Program-made: the position numbers and the translations under genes
Shown: positions 56,049 to 63,894 of the stretch, piece after piece
How the letters are laid out: each line of letters starts with the position of its first letter
Numbering within the stretch: position 1 is the stretch's first letter
Notes under the pieces: generated by a model
Databases searched by the model: none
What the model was told of the DNA's origin: nothing
What the model saw: the letters and a program-made list of their open reading frames with translations, nothing else
Assembly: GCF_014779795.1 (NCBI RefSeq)
Contig: NZ_JACXZS010000005.1
Location: 62,001 to 126,000, forward strand
Direction of reading: 5' to 3'
DNA length: 64,000 nt
DNA from: Microbacterium helvum
GTDB taxonomy: Bacteria; Actinomycetota; Actinomycetes; Actinomycetales; Microbacteriaceae

Positions 56049-57103
56049 GCGGCCAGGACGGTGCTCGCTCGATGGCCGGAGACCCGGCCCGCCTGGTGGT
56101 CGAGCGACCGAGGACGCTTCGTCTCGTCGCAGGCGCCCCTCGCTCAGCGACCGACTCGGGAGACGAAGCGTCGCGAGACGCCCTCGAGGACGATCCGCTC
56201 GGCGGTCGGGGCGTTTCGACTCGCTCCGCGGGCTCAACGAGCGGGCAGCCGAGCGTTCCCGACCGCGTCGGGGTCATCGGCGGCGGACGGATGGGGGCGG
56301 GCATCGCGCACGCGTTCGTGCTCGCCGGCGCCGAGGTGGTCGTCGTCGAACGGGACGAAGAGGCGGCGGTGGCGGCATCCATCCGGTTCACTGACAGCTT
56401 GCGACGCAGCGTCGAACGCGGCGCGACCGACCGCACCGCCGAAGAGCTCGCGGGTGCCGTGCGCACCGCCACCGATGTCGCCGCGCTGGCCGGATGCGGG
56501 CTCGTCGTCGAGGCGGTGCCCGAGGATCGCGGCCTCAAGGTCGATGCGCTCGCGCGGGCCGAGGCCGTGCTCGCCCCGGATGCGGCGCTTGCGACCAACA
56601 CCTCTTCCATCTCGATCGACGACCTCGCTGCGGCGCTCGCGCGCCCGCAGCGCTTCGTCGGTCTGCACTTCTTCAATCCGGTTCCGGCGTCGCAGCTCGT
56701 CGAGGTCGTCACGGGAACGGCGACCGAACCCGGGCTCATCGACGACGCTCGCGCGTGGATCGCCGCGCTCGGCAAGACCGCGGTCGTCGTGCGCGACAGT
56801 CCGGGGTTCGCCTCCAGCCGGCTGGGCGTGGCGCTCGGCCTGGAGGCGATCCGCATGCTCGAAGAGGGCGTCGCGAGCGCGGCCGACATCGACGCGGCGA
56901 TGGAGCTCGGCTACCGGCATCCGATCGGTCCGCTGCGCACGACCGACCTCGTCGGGCTGGACGTGCGGCTCGGCATCGCCGAAGAGCTGCGCCGCGAGCT
57001 CGGCGAGCGCTTCGCGCCGCCTGAGCTGCTGCGGCGGCTCGTCGCCGACGGGCATCTCGGCCGCAAGAGCGGCCGCGGGTTCTACGAATGGAGTGAGCAG
57101 TGA
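56045..57103 (+). CDS. 3-Hydroxyacyl-CoA dehydrogenase, PaaH-like, with REP-derived N-terminus
   Basis: A 352-residue NAD-dependent enzyme oxidising 3-hydroxyadipyl-CoA. The dinucleotide loop VGVIGGGRMGAGIAHAFVLAG appears only at about residue 75; VEAVPED, NTSSISID, HFFNPVP and GRKSGRGFYEW follow in the usual order. Residues of about 14-70 are encoded by a REP-like stretch (56088-56250), so the N-terminal extension is repeat-derived. ATG 56045 overlaps the upstream stop; a later GTG near 56268 would drop the extension. It overlaps paaZ by four bases (GTGA). Confidence 0.9.
   Translation: MSGQDGARSMAGDPARLVVERPRTLRLVAGAPRSATDSGDEASRDALEDDPLGGRGVSTRSAGSTSGQPSVPDRVGVIGGGRMGAGIAHAFVLAGAEVVVVERDEEAAVAASIRFTDSLRRSVERGATDRTAEELAGAVRTATDVAALAGCGLVVEAVPEDRGLKVDALARAEAVLAPDAALATNTSSISIDDLAAALARPQRFVGLHFFNPVPASQLVEVVTGTATEPGLIDDARAWIAALGKTAVVVRDSPGFASSRLGVALGLEAIRMLEEGVASAADIDAAMELGYRHPIGPLRTTDLVGLDVRLGIAEELRRELGERFAPPELLRRLVADGHLGRKSGRGFYEWSEQ
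56088..56250. repeat. REP-like elements read in frame
   Basis: GTGGTCGAGCGACC, CGAAGCGTCGCGAGACGC and GGGGCGTTTCGACTCGCTCC are members of the 13511 REP family arranged as nested inverted repeats. They lie within the 5' part of the 3-hydroxyacyl-CoA dehydrogenase frame without breaking it. Confidence 0.8.
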
Positions 57104-59217
57104 CCGACATCCTCCCCAGCTACGTGCGCGACGCGTGGTGGACTCCGGATGCCGGCACCGCCGGCATCCCGGTGCGCGATGCTTCCACCGGCGAGGTCGT
57201 GACGCACGTGAGCACCGAAGGCCTGGACCTCGCCGGCGCGCTCGAGCACGCGCGCACGGTCGGGCAGGCGAGTCTCGGCGCGCTGACGTTCCACCAGCGC
57301 GCGCTGCTGCTCAAGGAGTTCGCGCTCGCGCTGACCGCGCGCAAGGACGAGCTGTACGAGCTGTCCAAGCGCGCCGGGGCGACCGTGCGCGACTCGCTGA
57401 ACGACGTCGACGGCGGCATCGGCGTGCTCTTCACCTACGCGTCGAAGGGGCGACGCGAGCTGCCCAACGCGCAGGTGTACCTGGATGGTCCCGTCGAGGC
57501 TCTGGCGAAGGACGGGTCGTTCCTCGGCCGTCACGTGTACACGCGGCTGCCCGGGGTCGCCGTGCAGATCAATGCCTTCAACTTTCCGATGTGGGGCGCG
57601 CTGGAGAAGTTCGCGCCGGCGTTCCTGGCGGGCGTGCCGAGCGTGGTGAAGCCGGCGACGCCCACGGCCTACATCGCCGAGGCGTGGGTGCGCGTCCTGG
57701 TCGAGGCGGGGCGCCTGCCCGCCGGATCGCTGCAGCTCGTGAGCGGCGGGGTGCCGGGCCTGTTCGACCACCTCGGCCTCGGCGACCTCGTCGGGTTCAC
57801 CGGCAGCGCCTCGACGGCCGCTCGGCTGCGTGCGCACGCACGTGAAGGCGTGCGGTTCACGAGCGAGACCGACTCGATCAACGCGTCCGTGCTCGGGCCC
57901 GACGCGGTGCCGGGCACGCCCGAGTTCGATGCGTACGTGAAGCAGCTGATGGTCGAGCTGACGACGAAGGCCGGCCAGAAGTGCACGGCCATTCGCCGGG
58001 CGATCGTGCCTGCGGGTGTGAGGGATGCCGTCGTCGAGGCCCTCCGCGACAAGATCGCCGAACGCGTCGTCATCGGCGACCCGCACGCCGAGAGCGTCAC
58101 GATGGGTCCGCTGGTCTCGCTCGAGCAGCGCGACGAAGTGCTGCGCGCGGTCGCGGAGCTCGAGGCTGCGGGCGGCCGCCTGGTGCTCGGCACCACCGAC
58201 GCCCCCGAGGTCGTGCGCGCCGACGGGTCGACCGGGGCTGCGCCCGACGGCGCGTTCGTCGTGCCGCTCGTGGTCGGCTTCGATGGCGACGCCTCCGCGC
58301 TGCCCGACGCCGTGCACGACATCGAGGCGTTCGGCCCCGTCGCGAGCGTGCTGGCCTACCGCACCGTCGACGAGGCGGCGGACCTCGTGGGCCGGGGCGG
58401 CGGATCGCTCGTCACGAGCGTCGCCACCGCCGACCCCGCCGTCGCCGCCACGCTGCTCGCCCGCACCGCGGCGTACAACGGGCGGCTGCTGTTCCTCGAC
58501 CGCGACGACGCCCGCACTTCGACCGGGCACGGCGCGCCGGTGCCGCACCTCGTCCACGGCGGACCCGGCCGCGCCGGCGGCGGTGAAGAGCTCGGCGGGA
58601 TCCGCGCCGTGCTGCACCATATGCAGCGCACGGCCGTGCAGGGCTCGCCCGCGATGCTGACGGCGCTGACCGGCGTATGGCATCAGGGCGCGGCATCCCG
58701 TTCCGACAGGCACCCCTTCCGCAAGCCGCTCGCCGAACTGCGGATCGGCGACCAGTTCGCCTCACCCCTGCGCGCCGTGACGCTCGACGACATCGAGACG
58801 TTCGCGCGCTTCACCGGCGACCTCTTCTACGCGCACATGGATGAGGAGGCCGCGGCCGCCAACCCGTTCTTCCCGGGGCGCGTGGCGCACGGATACCTGC
58901 TGGTGTCGTGGGCGGCCGGGCTGTTCGTCGACCCGGCGCCCGGCCCGGTGCTCGCCAACTACGGGCTCGAGAACCTGCGCTTCGTCACGCCGGTCTCACC
59001 CGGCGACGAGGTGCGCGTCGTGCTGACCGCCAAGCAGATCACCCCCCGCGAGACCGACGAATACGGCGAGGTGCGGTGGGACGCGGTGCTCCTCAACCAG
59101 CGCGACGAGATCGTCGCGACGTACGACGTGCTCACCCTGGTCGCGAAGACCTGGGAAGAGGGGGATGCCGGGCGCCCGGCATCCACGTCTCCCGAGCCTG
59201 CGGGGGTCGAGGCGTGA
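57100..59217 (+). CDS. paaZ: Phenylacetate oxepin-CoA hydrolase / 3-oxo-5,6-dehydrosuberyl-CoA semialdehyde dehydrogenase
   Basis: A 705-residue two-domain enzyme. The N-terminal ALDH (about 1-520) oxidises the semialdehyde; the catalytic Cys is in TKAGQKCTAIRRAI. The C-terminal MaoC-type hydratase (about 550-690) opens the oxepin-CoA ring, with Asp/His in FTGDLFYAHMDEEA and GRVAHGYL. Length is close to that of E. coli PaaZ. Start GTG 57100 overlaps the upstream stop. The C-terminus (GDAGRPASTSPE) is coded by a GGATGCC-type palindrome, so the hairpin overlaps the coding end. Confidence 0.95.
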   Translation: MTDILPSYVRDAWWTPDAGTAGIPVRDASTGEVVTHVSTEGLDLAGALEHARTVGQASLGALTFHQRALLLKEFALALTARKDELYELSKRAGATVRDSLNDVDGGIGVLFTYASKGRRELPNAQVYLDGPVEALAKDGSFLGRHVYTRLPGVAVQINAFNFPMWGALEKFAPAFLAGVPSVVKPATPTAYIAEAWVRVLVEAGRLPAGSLQLVSGGVPGLFDHLGLGDLVGFTGSASTAARLRAHAREGVRFTSETDSINASVLGPDAVPGTPEFDAYVKQLMVELTTKAGQKCTAIRRAIVPAGVRDAVVEALRDKIAERVVIGDPHAESVTMGPLVSLEQRDEVLRAVAELEAAGGRLVLGTTDAPEVVRADGSTGAAPDGAFVVPLVVGFDGDASALPDAVHDIEAFGPVASVLAYRTVDEAADLVGRGGGSLVTSVATADPAVAATLLARTAAYNGRLLFLDRDDARTSTGHGAPVPHLVHGGPGRAGGGEELGGIRAVLHHMQRTAVQGSPAMLTALTGVWHQGAASRSDRHPFRKPLAELRIGDQFASPLRAVTLDDIETFARFTGDLFYAHMDEEAAAANPFFPGRVAHGYLLVSWAAGLFVDPAPGPVLANYGLENLRFVTPVSPGDEVRVVLTAKQITPRETDEYGEVRWDAVLLNQRDEIVATYDVLTLVAKTWEEGDAGRPASTSPEPAGVEA

Positions 59218-59283
59218 GCGCGGGGGTGGGTGTGAGCGCGGACGGCGTGGGCGTCGCGGCGTCGTCTCCCCAGAAACCCTGCG

Positions 59284-59393
59284 CGCTGTCGAAATCGGCA
59301 TCCGCGCATGAAACTTTCTAGCGCGGATGCAGGTTTCGACAGCGCGAGCCTGGGCGCGTTGTGGGAACAGCGCGGATGCAGGTTTCGACAGCG
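59284..59393. repeat. 61-base palindrome plus extra half, CGCTGTCGAAA type
   Basis: Arms 59284-59307 and 59321-59344 (24 bases, two mismatches; one more pair outside) flank a 13-base middle (ATGAAACTTTCTA). A second copy of the right arm (59370-59393) starts 49 bases after the first. The geometry matches the elements at 28857 and 54498, but the sequence is unrelated. Confidence 0.88.
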
Positions 59394-59406
59394 GGAAGGT
59401 GGTGCC

Positions 59407-59874
59407 GTGACGGACCCGGCTGAGCACTTCGCAGGGCAGCGCGACATGCTGCGACGAGACCGGGCGTCTGCCGCACTCGGCATGGTCGTCGAGTGCGACG
59501 AGCCGGGCGAGGCGGTCGTGTCGATGCGCGTGCGCGACGACATGACCAACGGCTTCGGCATCACCCACGGCGGGATGGTGTTCGCGCTGGCCGATACGGC
59601 GTTCGCCATCGCGTGCAACGAGCCTGCTTCCGGGGCCGGGGCCGCCTCCGGGGCCGCGGGCGCCGGCGAGGGCGTCACGGTCGCCGCTGGGGCCGACATC
59701 TCGTTCCTCAAGGCGACGCGGGCCGGCCAGACGTTGACGGCGCGTGCGCACCGGCGTGCGCTCGCCGGGCGCTCCGGCCTGTACGACGTGACCGTGACGG
59801 ATGAGACGGGCGAGGTCGTGGCCGAGTTCCGGGGGAGGTCGTTCATGACCCGCCCACCGACGGTGTCACCGTGA
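59407..59874 (+). CDS. paaI: Hotdog-fold thioesterase, PaaI-like
   Basis: A 155-residue acyl-CoA thioesterase. MTNGFGITHGGMVFALADTA holds the family's HGG-x-x-F/AD core with the catalytic Asp. A Gly/Ala insertion (ASGAGAASGAAGAG) interrupts the fold between the central helix and the next strand. PaaI frees CoA from stalled ring-hydroxylated products. GTG 59407 has GGAAGG upstream; the frame from 59308 begins inside the palindrome and is rejected. It lies just ahead of paaA. Confidence 0.88.
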   Translation: MTDPAEHFAGQRDMLRRDRASAALGMVVECDEPGEAVVSMRVRDDMTNGFGITHGGMVFALADTAFAIACNEPASGAGAASGAAGAGEGVTVAAGADISFLKATRAGQTLTARAHRRALAGRSGLYDVTVTDETGEVVAEFRGRSFMTRPPTVSP

Positions 59875-59920
59875 CCGAGCGGTCTTTCGGGCACCCGGCA
59901 TCATATGACGTAGACTTTAC

Positions 59921-59934
59921 TGAACGAACGGTCT
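59921..59934 (+). promoter_or_regulatory. PaaR-like operator 2, before paaA
   Basis: TGAACGAACGGTCT matches operator 1 (TGAACGATCGGTCA) at 12 of 14 positions. TAGACTTTACTG just before gives an AT-rich promoter-like stretch, so paaA-E may have its own promoter. Confidence 0.6.
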
Positions 59935-59939
59935 GTAAT

Positions 59940-59960
59940 CCTTCGACAGGCTCAGGAACC
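59940..59960. repeat. CTTCGACAGGCTCAG REP copy
   Basis: CCTTCGACAGGCTCAGGAAC lies in the paaA leader, 15 bases before the start. It is a member of the widespread CCTTCGACAGGCTCAGGG palindrome class. Confidence 0.8.
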
Positions 59961-59974
59961 GAACGGAGTCGACG

Positions 59975-60940
59975 ATGACGACCGAGACGCTGATCGACGA
60001 AGCGGCCGAGCAGGCCGCGTTCGACGCGATCATCGAGGCCGATTCGCGCATCGAGCCGCGGGACTGGATGCCGGCGGCCTATCGCAAGACGCTGATCCGG
60101 CAGATCTCGCAGCACGCGCACTCCGAGATCATCGGCATGCAGCCCGAGGGCAACTGGATCACGCGCGCGCCGAGCCTCAAGCGCAAGGCGATCCTGATGG
60201 CCAAGGTGCAGGACGAGGCGGGCCACGGGCTGTACCTGTACTCGGCCGCGCAGACCCTCGGCATCACGCGCGACGAGATGACCGAACAGCTGATCGAGGG
60301 TCGCGCCAGGTACTCGTCGATCTTCAACTACCCGACGCCCACGTGGGCCGACATGGGGGCGATCGGCTGGCTCGTGGACGGCGCCGCGATCTGCAACCAG
60401 GTGCCGCTGTGCCGCGCGTCGTACGGGCCGTACGGGCGCGCGATGGTGCGCATCTGCAAAGAGGAGTCGTTCCACCAGCGGCAGGGGTTCGAGATCCTGC
60501 TGACGCTCATGCAGGGCACGCCCGCGCAGCGGCGCATGGCGCAGGAGGCCGTGGACCGCTGGTACTGGCCGAGCCTGATGATGTTCGGTCCTCCCGACGA
60601 CGAGTCGCCGAACTCGGCGCAGTCGATGGCCTGGAAGATCAAGCGGTTCTCGAACGACGAGCTGCGACAGCGTTTCATCGGGATGCTGGTGCCCCAGGCC
60701 GAGGTGCTCGGCGTCACGCTCCCCGACCCGGAATTGCGGTGGGATGCCGACGCGCAGCGGTGGCACACCAGCGAGATCGACTGGACGGAGTTCCACGAGG
60801 TGCTGTCCGGTCGCGGACCGATGAACGTCGAGCGCATCCGGCGACGCCGCGAGGCGCACGAGGACGGCGCCTGGGTGCGCGAGGCGGCGGCCGAGTACGC
60901 CCGCAAGCAGCAGCTCGCACGACACGAGGAGGCGGCGTGA
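59975..60940 (+). CDS. paaA: Phenylacetyl-CoA 1,2-epoxidase, alpha subunit
   Basis: A 321-residue diiron oxygenase subunit that epoxidises phenylacetyl-CoA. Iron ligands fall in [15 protein letters not shown] (E-x-x-H) and [15 protein letters not shown] (E-x-x-H). [22 protein letters not shown] is a typical N-terminal stretch. It begins the paaABCDE set, each gene overlapping the next. Confidence 0.97.
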   Translation: MTTETLIDEAAEQAAFDAIIEADSRIEPRDWMPAAYRKTLIRQISQHAHSEIIGMQPEGNWITRAPSLKRKAILMAKVQDEAGHGLYLYSAAQTLGITRDEMTEQLIEGRARYSSIFNYPTPTWADMGAIGWLVDGAAICNQVPLCRASYGPYGRAMVRICKEESFHQRQGFEILLTLMQGTPAQRRMAQEAVDRWYWPSLMMFGPPDDESPNSAQSMAWKIKRFSNDELRQRFIGMLVPQAEVLGVTLPDPELRWDADAQRWHTSEIDWTEFHEVLSGRGPMNVERIRRRREAHEDGAWVREAAAEYARKQQLARHEEAA

Positions 60941-61245
60941 TGACGACCCCGGGTGCGGCCGACCGCGAGACGTGGCCGCTGTGGGAGGTGTTCGTGCGGG
61001 CCGGACGCGGTCTCAGTCACGTGCACGCCGGGTCGCTGCACGCGCCCGACGCCGAGTTCGCGCTGCGCAACGCCCGCGATCTGTACACGCGGCGCGGTGA
61101 GGGCAGCTCGATCTGGGTGGTGCCCGCCGATGCGATCACCACCAGCGATCCCGACTCGAAGGGCGCCTTCTTCGAGAGCCCCGCGGGCAAGAACTACCGC
61201 CACGCCTCGTACTACACCGCGTCCGAGGGGGTGCCGCACCTATGA
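60940..61245 (+). CDS. paaB: Phenylacetyl-CoA epoxidase subunit PaaB
   Basis: A 101-residue subunit bridging the PaaAC core. WPLWEVFVRAGRGLSHVHAG and LRNARDLYTRRGEGSSIWVV are family marks. ATG 60940 uses the last base of the paaA stop (TGATG); GTG one codon earlier is possible. It overlaps paaC by four bases. Confidence 0.96.
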   Translation: MTTPGAADRETWPLWEVFVRAGRGLSHVHAGSLHAPDAEFALRNARDLYTRRGEGSSIWVVPADAITTSDPDSKGAFFESPAGKNYRHASYYTASEGVPHL

Positions 61246-62147
61246 CCGGGATGGATGCCGGCGGCCGCACGATCCCGCTCGTTGAGCGACCCAGGCACGA
61301 TCCAGGCGAAACGTCGCACGCCGCTCTCGAGAACGACCCGCACGGCGACGTCACCGTCGACCGCGTCGCGCTGTCGGCGGAACTCGCCGGCGGCGAGGGC
61401 CGCGCGGCGTCGGCCGATGTCGCGGAGTACGCGCTGTGGCTGGGCGATGACGCGCTCATCCTGTCGCAGCAGCTGGGCATGTGGATCGCCCGCGCCCCCG
61501 AGCTCGAAGAGGACGTCGCGCTGGCCAACATCGCCCTCGACCTGCTCGGCCACGCGCGCTCGTTCCTCCGGTACGCCGGTACGTTCGACGGCCGCACCGA
61601 GGACGATCTCGCCTACTGGCGCGACGAGCCCGAGTTCCGCTGCGCCTGGCTGTTCGAACAGCCGAACGGCGACTTCGGGCAGACGATCGCGCGCCAGCTT
61701 GCGGCATCCACGTATCTGTTCGAGCTGTACACCGCGCTGCAGGGGTCGTCCGATGAGACGCTGGCCGCCATCGCCGCGAAGGCCGTCAAAGAGGTCGAGT
61801 ATCACCGCGACCACGCCGTGCAATGGACGCTGCGCCTCGCCGGGGGCACCGACGAGTCGCGGCGGCGCATGGTCCGCGGGGTGGACGACGTGTGGCCGTA
61901 CGTGGGCGAGCTGTTCCGTGACGAGCCGCTCATCGAGCGCCTCGGCCCCGTCGCAGTGCGTCCCTCGTCGCTGCGAGAAGGCTTCGACGCGGTCATCTCC
62001 GCGGTGTTCGCCGAGGCCGAGCTCGACATCCCCGCCGGGCCGATGTCCTCGGCCGGAGGCCGGCGCGGATCGCACTTCCCGACACTGGGCTACCTGCTCG
62101 CCGAGATGCAGGTCCTCGCCCGGCAGCATCCGGGGGCGACGTGGTGA
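61242..62147 (+). CDS. paaC: Phenylacetyl-CoA epoxidase subunit PaaC, with REP-derived N-terminus
   Basis: A 301-residue structural partner of PaaA with the ferritin-like fold but degenerate metal site. The conserved part begins near residue 57 (VAEYALWLGDDALILSQQLG, LANIALDLLGHARSFLRYAG), whereas E. coli PaaC starts almost at once. Residues about 12-32 (IPLVERPRHDPGETSHAALE) come from a REP-like copy (61278-61338). The ATGA overlap with paaB supports the early ATG. Confidence 0.94.
   Translation: MTGMDAGGRTIPLVERPRHDPGETSHAALENDPHGDVTVDRVALSAELAGGEGRAASADVAEYALWLGDDALILSQQLGMWIARAPELEEDVALANIALDLLGHARSFLRYAGTFDGRTEDDLAYWRDEPEFRCAWLFEQPNGDFGQTIARQLAASTYLFELYTALQGSSDETLAAIAAKAVKEVEYHRDHAVQWTLRLAGGTDESRRRMVRGVDDVWPYVGELFRDEPLIERLGPVAVRPSSLREGFDAVISAVFAEAELDIPAGPMSSAGGRRGSHFPTLGYLLAEMQVLARQHPGATW
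61278..61338. repeat. REP-like element inside paaC
   Basis: CTCGTTGAGCGACC and GGCGAAACGTCGC then CGCTCTCGAGAACGACC match the left half of the 13511 element (GTTGAGCGAGC, GACGAAACGTCGC, CGCTCTCGAGAACC). It is read in frame. Confidence 0.75.
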
Positions 62148-62653
62148 TGCTTCGACAGGCTCAGCAGCCGGCGACAGCGACCGACCACGCGTGGGCCGTC
62201 GCAGCATCCGTGCTCGATCCGGAGGTTCCCGTCCTCACGATCGAGGACCTCGGGGTGCTGCGCGCGGTCGACGTCGACGGCGACCGGGCAACCGTCACGA
62301 TCACCCCGACGTACTCCGGGTGCCCGGCGATGGACGCGATCCGCGACGACCTCGTACTGGCCCTCACCGCCGAGGGCTTCGCACGCGTCGATGTGCGGTT
62401 GGTGCTCGCGCCCGCCTGGACCACGGATTGGATGACGGATGCCGGCAGACGCAAGCTCCGCGAGTACGGCATCGCCCCGCCCACCGGTCGCCGCGCGGTG
62501 ACCGGGCCGGTCCCGCTGCGGCTGTCGGTGCGCTGCCCGCGCTGCGGGTCGCTCGACACCCGTGAGCTCGCCCGGTTCGGGTCCACCTCGTGCAAAGCGC
62601 TGTACGAATGCCGGGCGTGCCTGGAGCCCTTCGATCACTTCAAGGCGCACTGA
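62147..62653 (+). CDS. paaD: Phenylacetate degradation protein PaaD
   Basis: A 168-residue MIP18/DUF59-type protein thought to mature the iron centre of the epoxidase. The core is LDPEVPVLTIEDLGVLRAV, PTYSGCPAMDAIRDDL, and the end is a zinc ribbon, CPRCGSLDTRELARFGSTSC then CRACLEPFDHFKAH. ATG 62147 (TGATG) was chosen; GTG 62144 would also overlap. The first codons LRQAQQPA are a CTTCGACAGGCTCAG REP copy. Confidence 0.93.
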   Translation: MLRQAQQPATATDHAWAVAASVLDPEVPVLTIEDLGVLRAVDVDGDRATVTITPTYSGCPAMDAIRDDLVLALTAEGFARVDVRLVLAPAWTTDWMTDAGRRKLREYGIAPPTGRRAVTGPVPLRLSVRCPRCGSLDTRELARFGSTSCKALYECRACLEPFDHFKAH

Positions 62654-63867
62654 TGACTCCCGCAGAGCCCGGCGACGCCGAGCGCGAACGCGTCGCCGAG
62701 GCGCTGCTGACGACCGCGGTCGGCGGTCCGCACGGCAGCCGGCGGCGCGCCCGGTTCCACCCGCTGCGCGTCGCCGCGGTGCGGCCGCTGACCGATGACG
62801 CCATCGAGGTGACGTTCGCCGTGCCCGAGCAGGTGCGGGGCGAGTTCGACTACCTCGCCGGTCAGCACGTCGCGCTGCGCACCACACTCGACGGCCACGA
62901 GGTGCGGCGCTCGTACTCGCTGTGCCGGCCTTCGGCAGGCTCCGGGACGATCGACTCCGGTGGGGGCGGCGACGGGCCCCGCACCATCAGCATCGCGATC
63001 AAGCGCGACGTCGGCGGGCGCTTCTCGACGTGGGCGCAGACCGGGCTGAAGGTCGGCGACGAGCTCGAGGTGATGAACCCGCAGGGCTCGTTCACCTCGG
63101 CGCTCGCCGATCTCGACGGCGCGCATGTCGCGGGCATCGCCGCGGGCTCGGGCATCACGCCGCTCATGGCGCTCGCCGCGACGGTGCTGGCTCGATCCGC
63201 GACCTCGCGGTTCACGCTGGTGTACACGAACCGGTCGAGTCTCGATGTGATGTTCCTCGACGACCTGTCCGACCTCAAGGACCGCTATCCGACCCGCCTG
63301 GCCCTGCATCACGTGCTGTCGCGCGAGCAGCGCACGGCGCCGCTGCTGTCGGGACGCCTCGACGAGCCCCGCCTGCGCCGCATCCTCGACGAGCTCGTAC
63401 TGCCCGACACCGTCGACGAGTGGTTCCTGTGCGGGCCGCTCCCGCTCGTGCAGCTGTGCCGCGACACCCTCGACGACCTGGGCGTCGACTCCGCGCACGT
63501 GCGGTACGAGCTGTTCACCCCTGCCGACGGCCCCCGCGACGAGCCGGGCCCGGGTGCGCCCGTCCTCATCCGCGAGGACGAGCCGGTCACACGCATCGAG
63601 TTCACCCTCGACGGCCAGTCGCAGTCGGTCGACAGCCCGGTCGCCGCGCGCGAGTCGATCCTGACCGCCGCGCTGCGCGTGCGGCCCGACGTGCCGTTCG
63701 CGTGCGCGGGCGGGGTGTGCGGAACTTGCCGCGCGCGGCTGCTGCAGGGGTCGGTCACGATGACCGAGAACTACGCGCTCGAGCCCGACGAGCTCGAGCG
63801 CGGCTACGTGCTCACCTGCCAGTCGCATCCCACGACCGACGCCGTGGTGGTCGACTACGACGTGTGA
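62653..63867 (+). CDS. paaE: Phenylacetyl-CoA epoxidase reductase
   Basis: A 404-residue electron-transfer subunit. An FAD domain (RSYSLC, GRFSTWA), an NAD domain (IAAGSGITPLMALA, WFLCGPLPLVQ) and a C-terminal 2Fe-2S plant-type ferredoxin (CAGGVCGTCRARL with a fourth Cys in LTCQSHP) are in order. A loop after RSYSLC is extended by AGSGTIDSGGGGDG, encoded next to a degenerate TTCGGCAGGCTCCGGGAC REP copy (62929-62948). It overlaps paaD by one base and ends the operon in the window. Confidence 0.95.
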   Translation: MTPAEPGDAERERVAEALLTTAVGGPHGSRRRARFHPLRVAAVRPLTDDAIEVTFAVPEQVRGEFDYLAGQHVALRTTLDGHEVRRSYSLCRPSAGSGTIDSGGGGDGPRTISIAIKRDVGGRFSTWAQTGLKVGDELEVMNPQGSFTSALADLDGAHVAGIAAGSGITPLMALAATVLARSATSRFTLVYTNRSSLDVMFLDDLSDLKDRYPTRLALHHVLSREQRTAPLLSGRLDEPRLRRILDELVLPDTVDEWFLCGPLPLVQLCRDTLDDLGVDSAHVRYELFTPADGPRDEPGPGAPVLIREDEPVTRIEFTLDGQSQSVDSPVAARESILTAALRVRPDVPFACAGGVCGTCRARLLQGSVTMTENYALEPDELERGYVLTCQSHPTTDAVVVDYDV

Positions 63868-63894
63868 GGCCGTCCGGTCTCTGGCTGCTCCCTG

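Noticed and set aside
59308..59406. N-terminal extension of PaaI from ATG 59308
   Set aside because: The extension starts in the loop of a palindrome; GTG 59407 has a good RBS and matches the family length.
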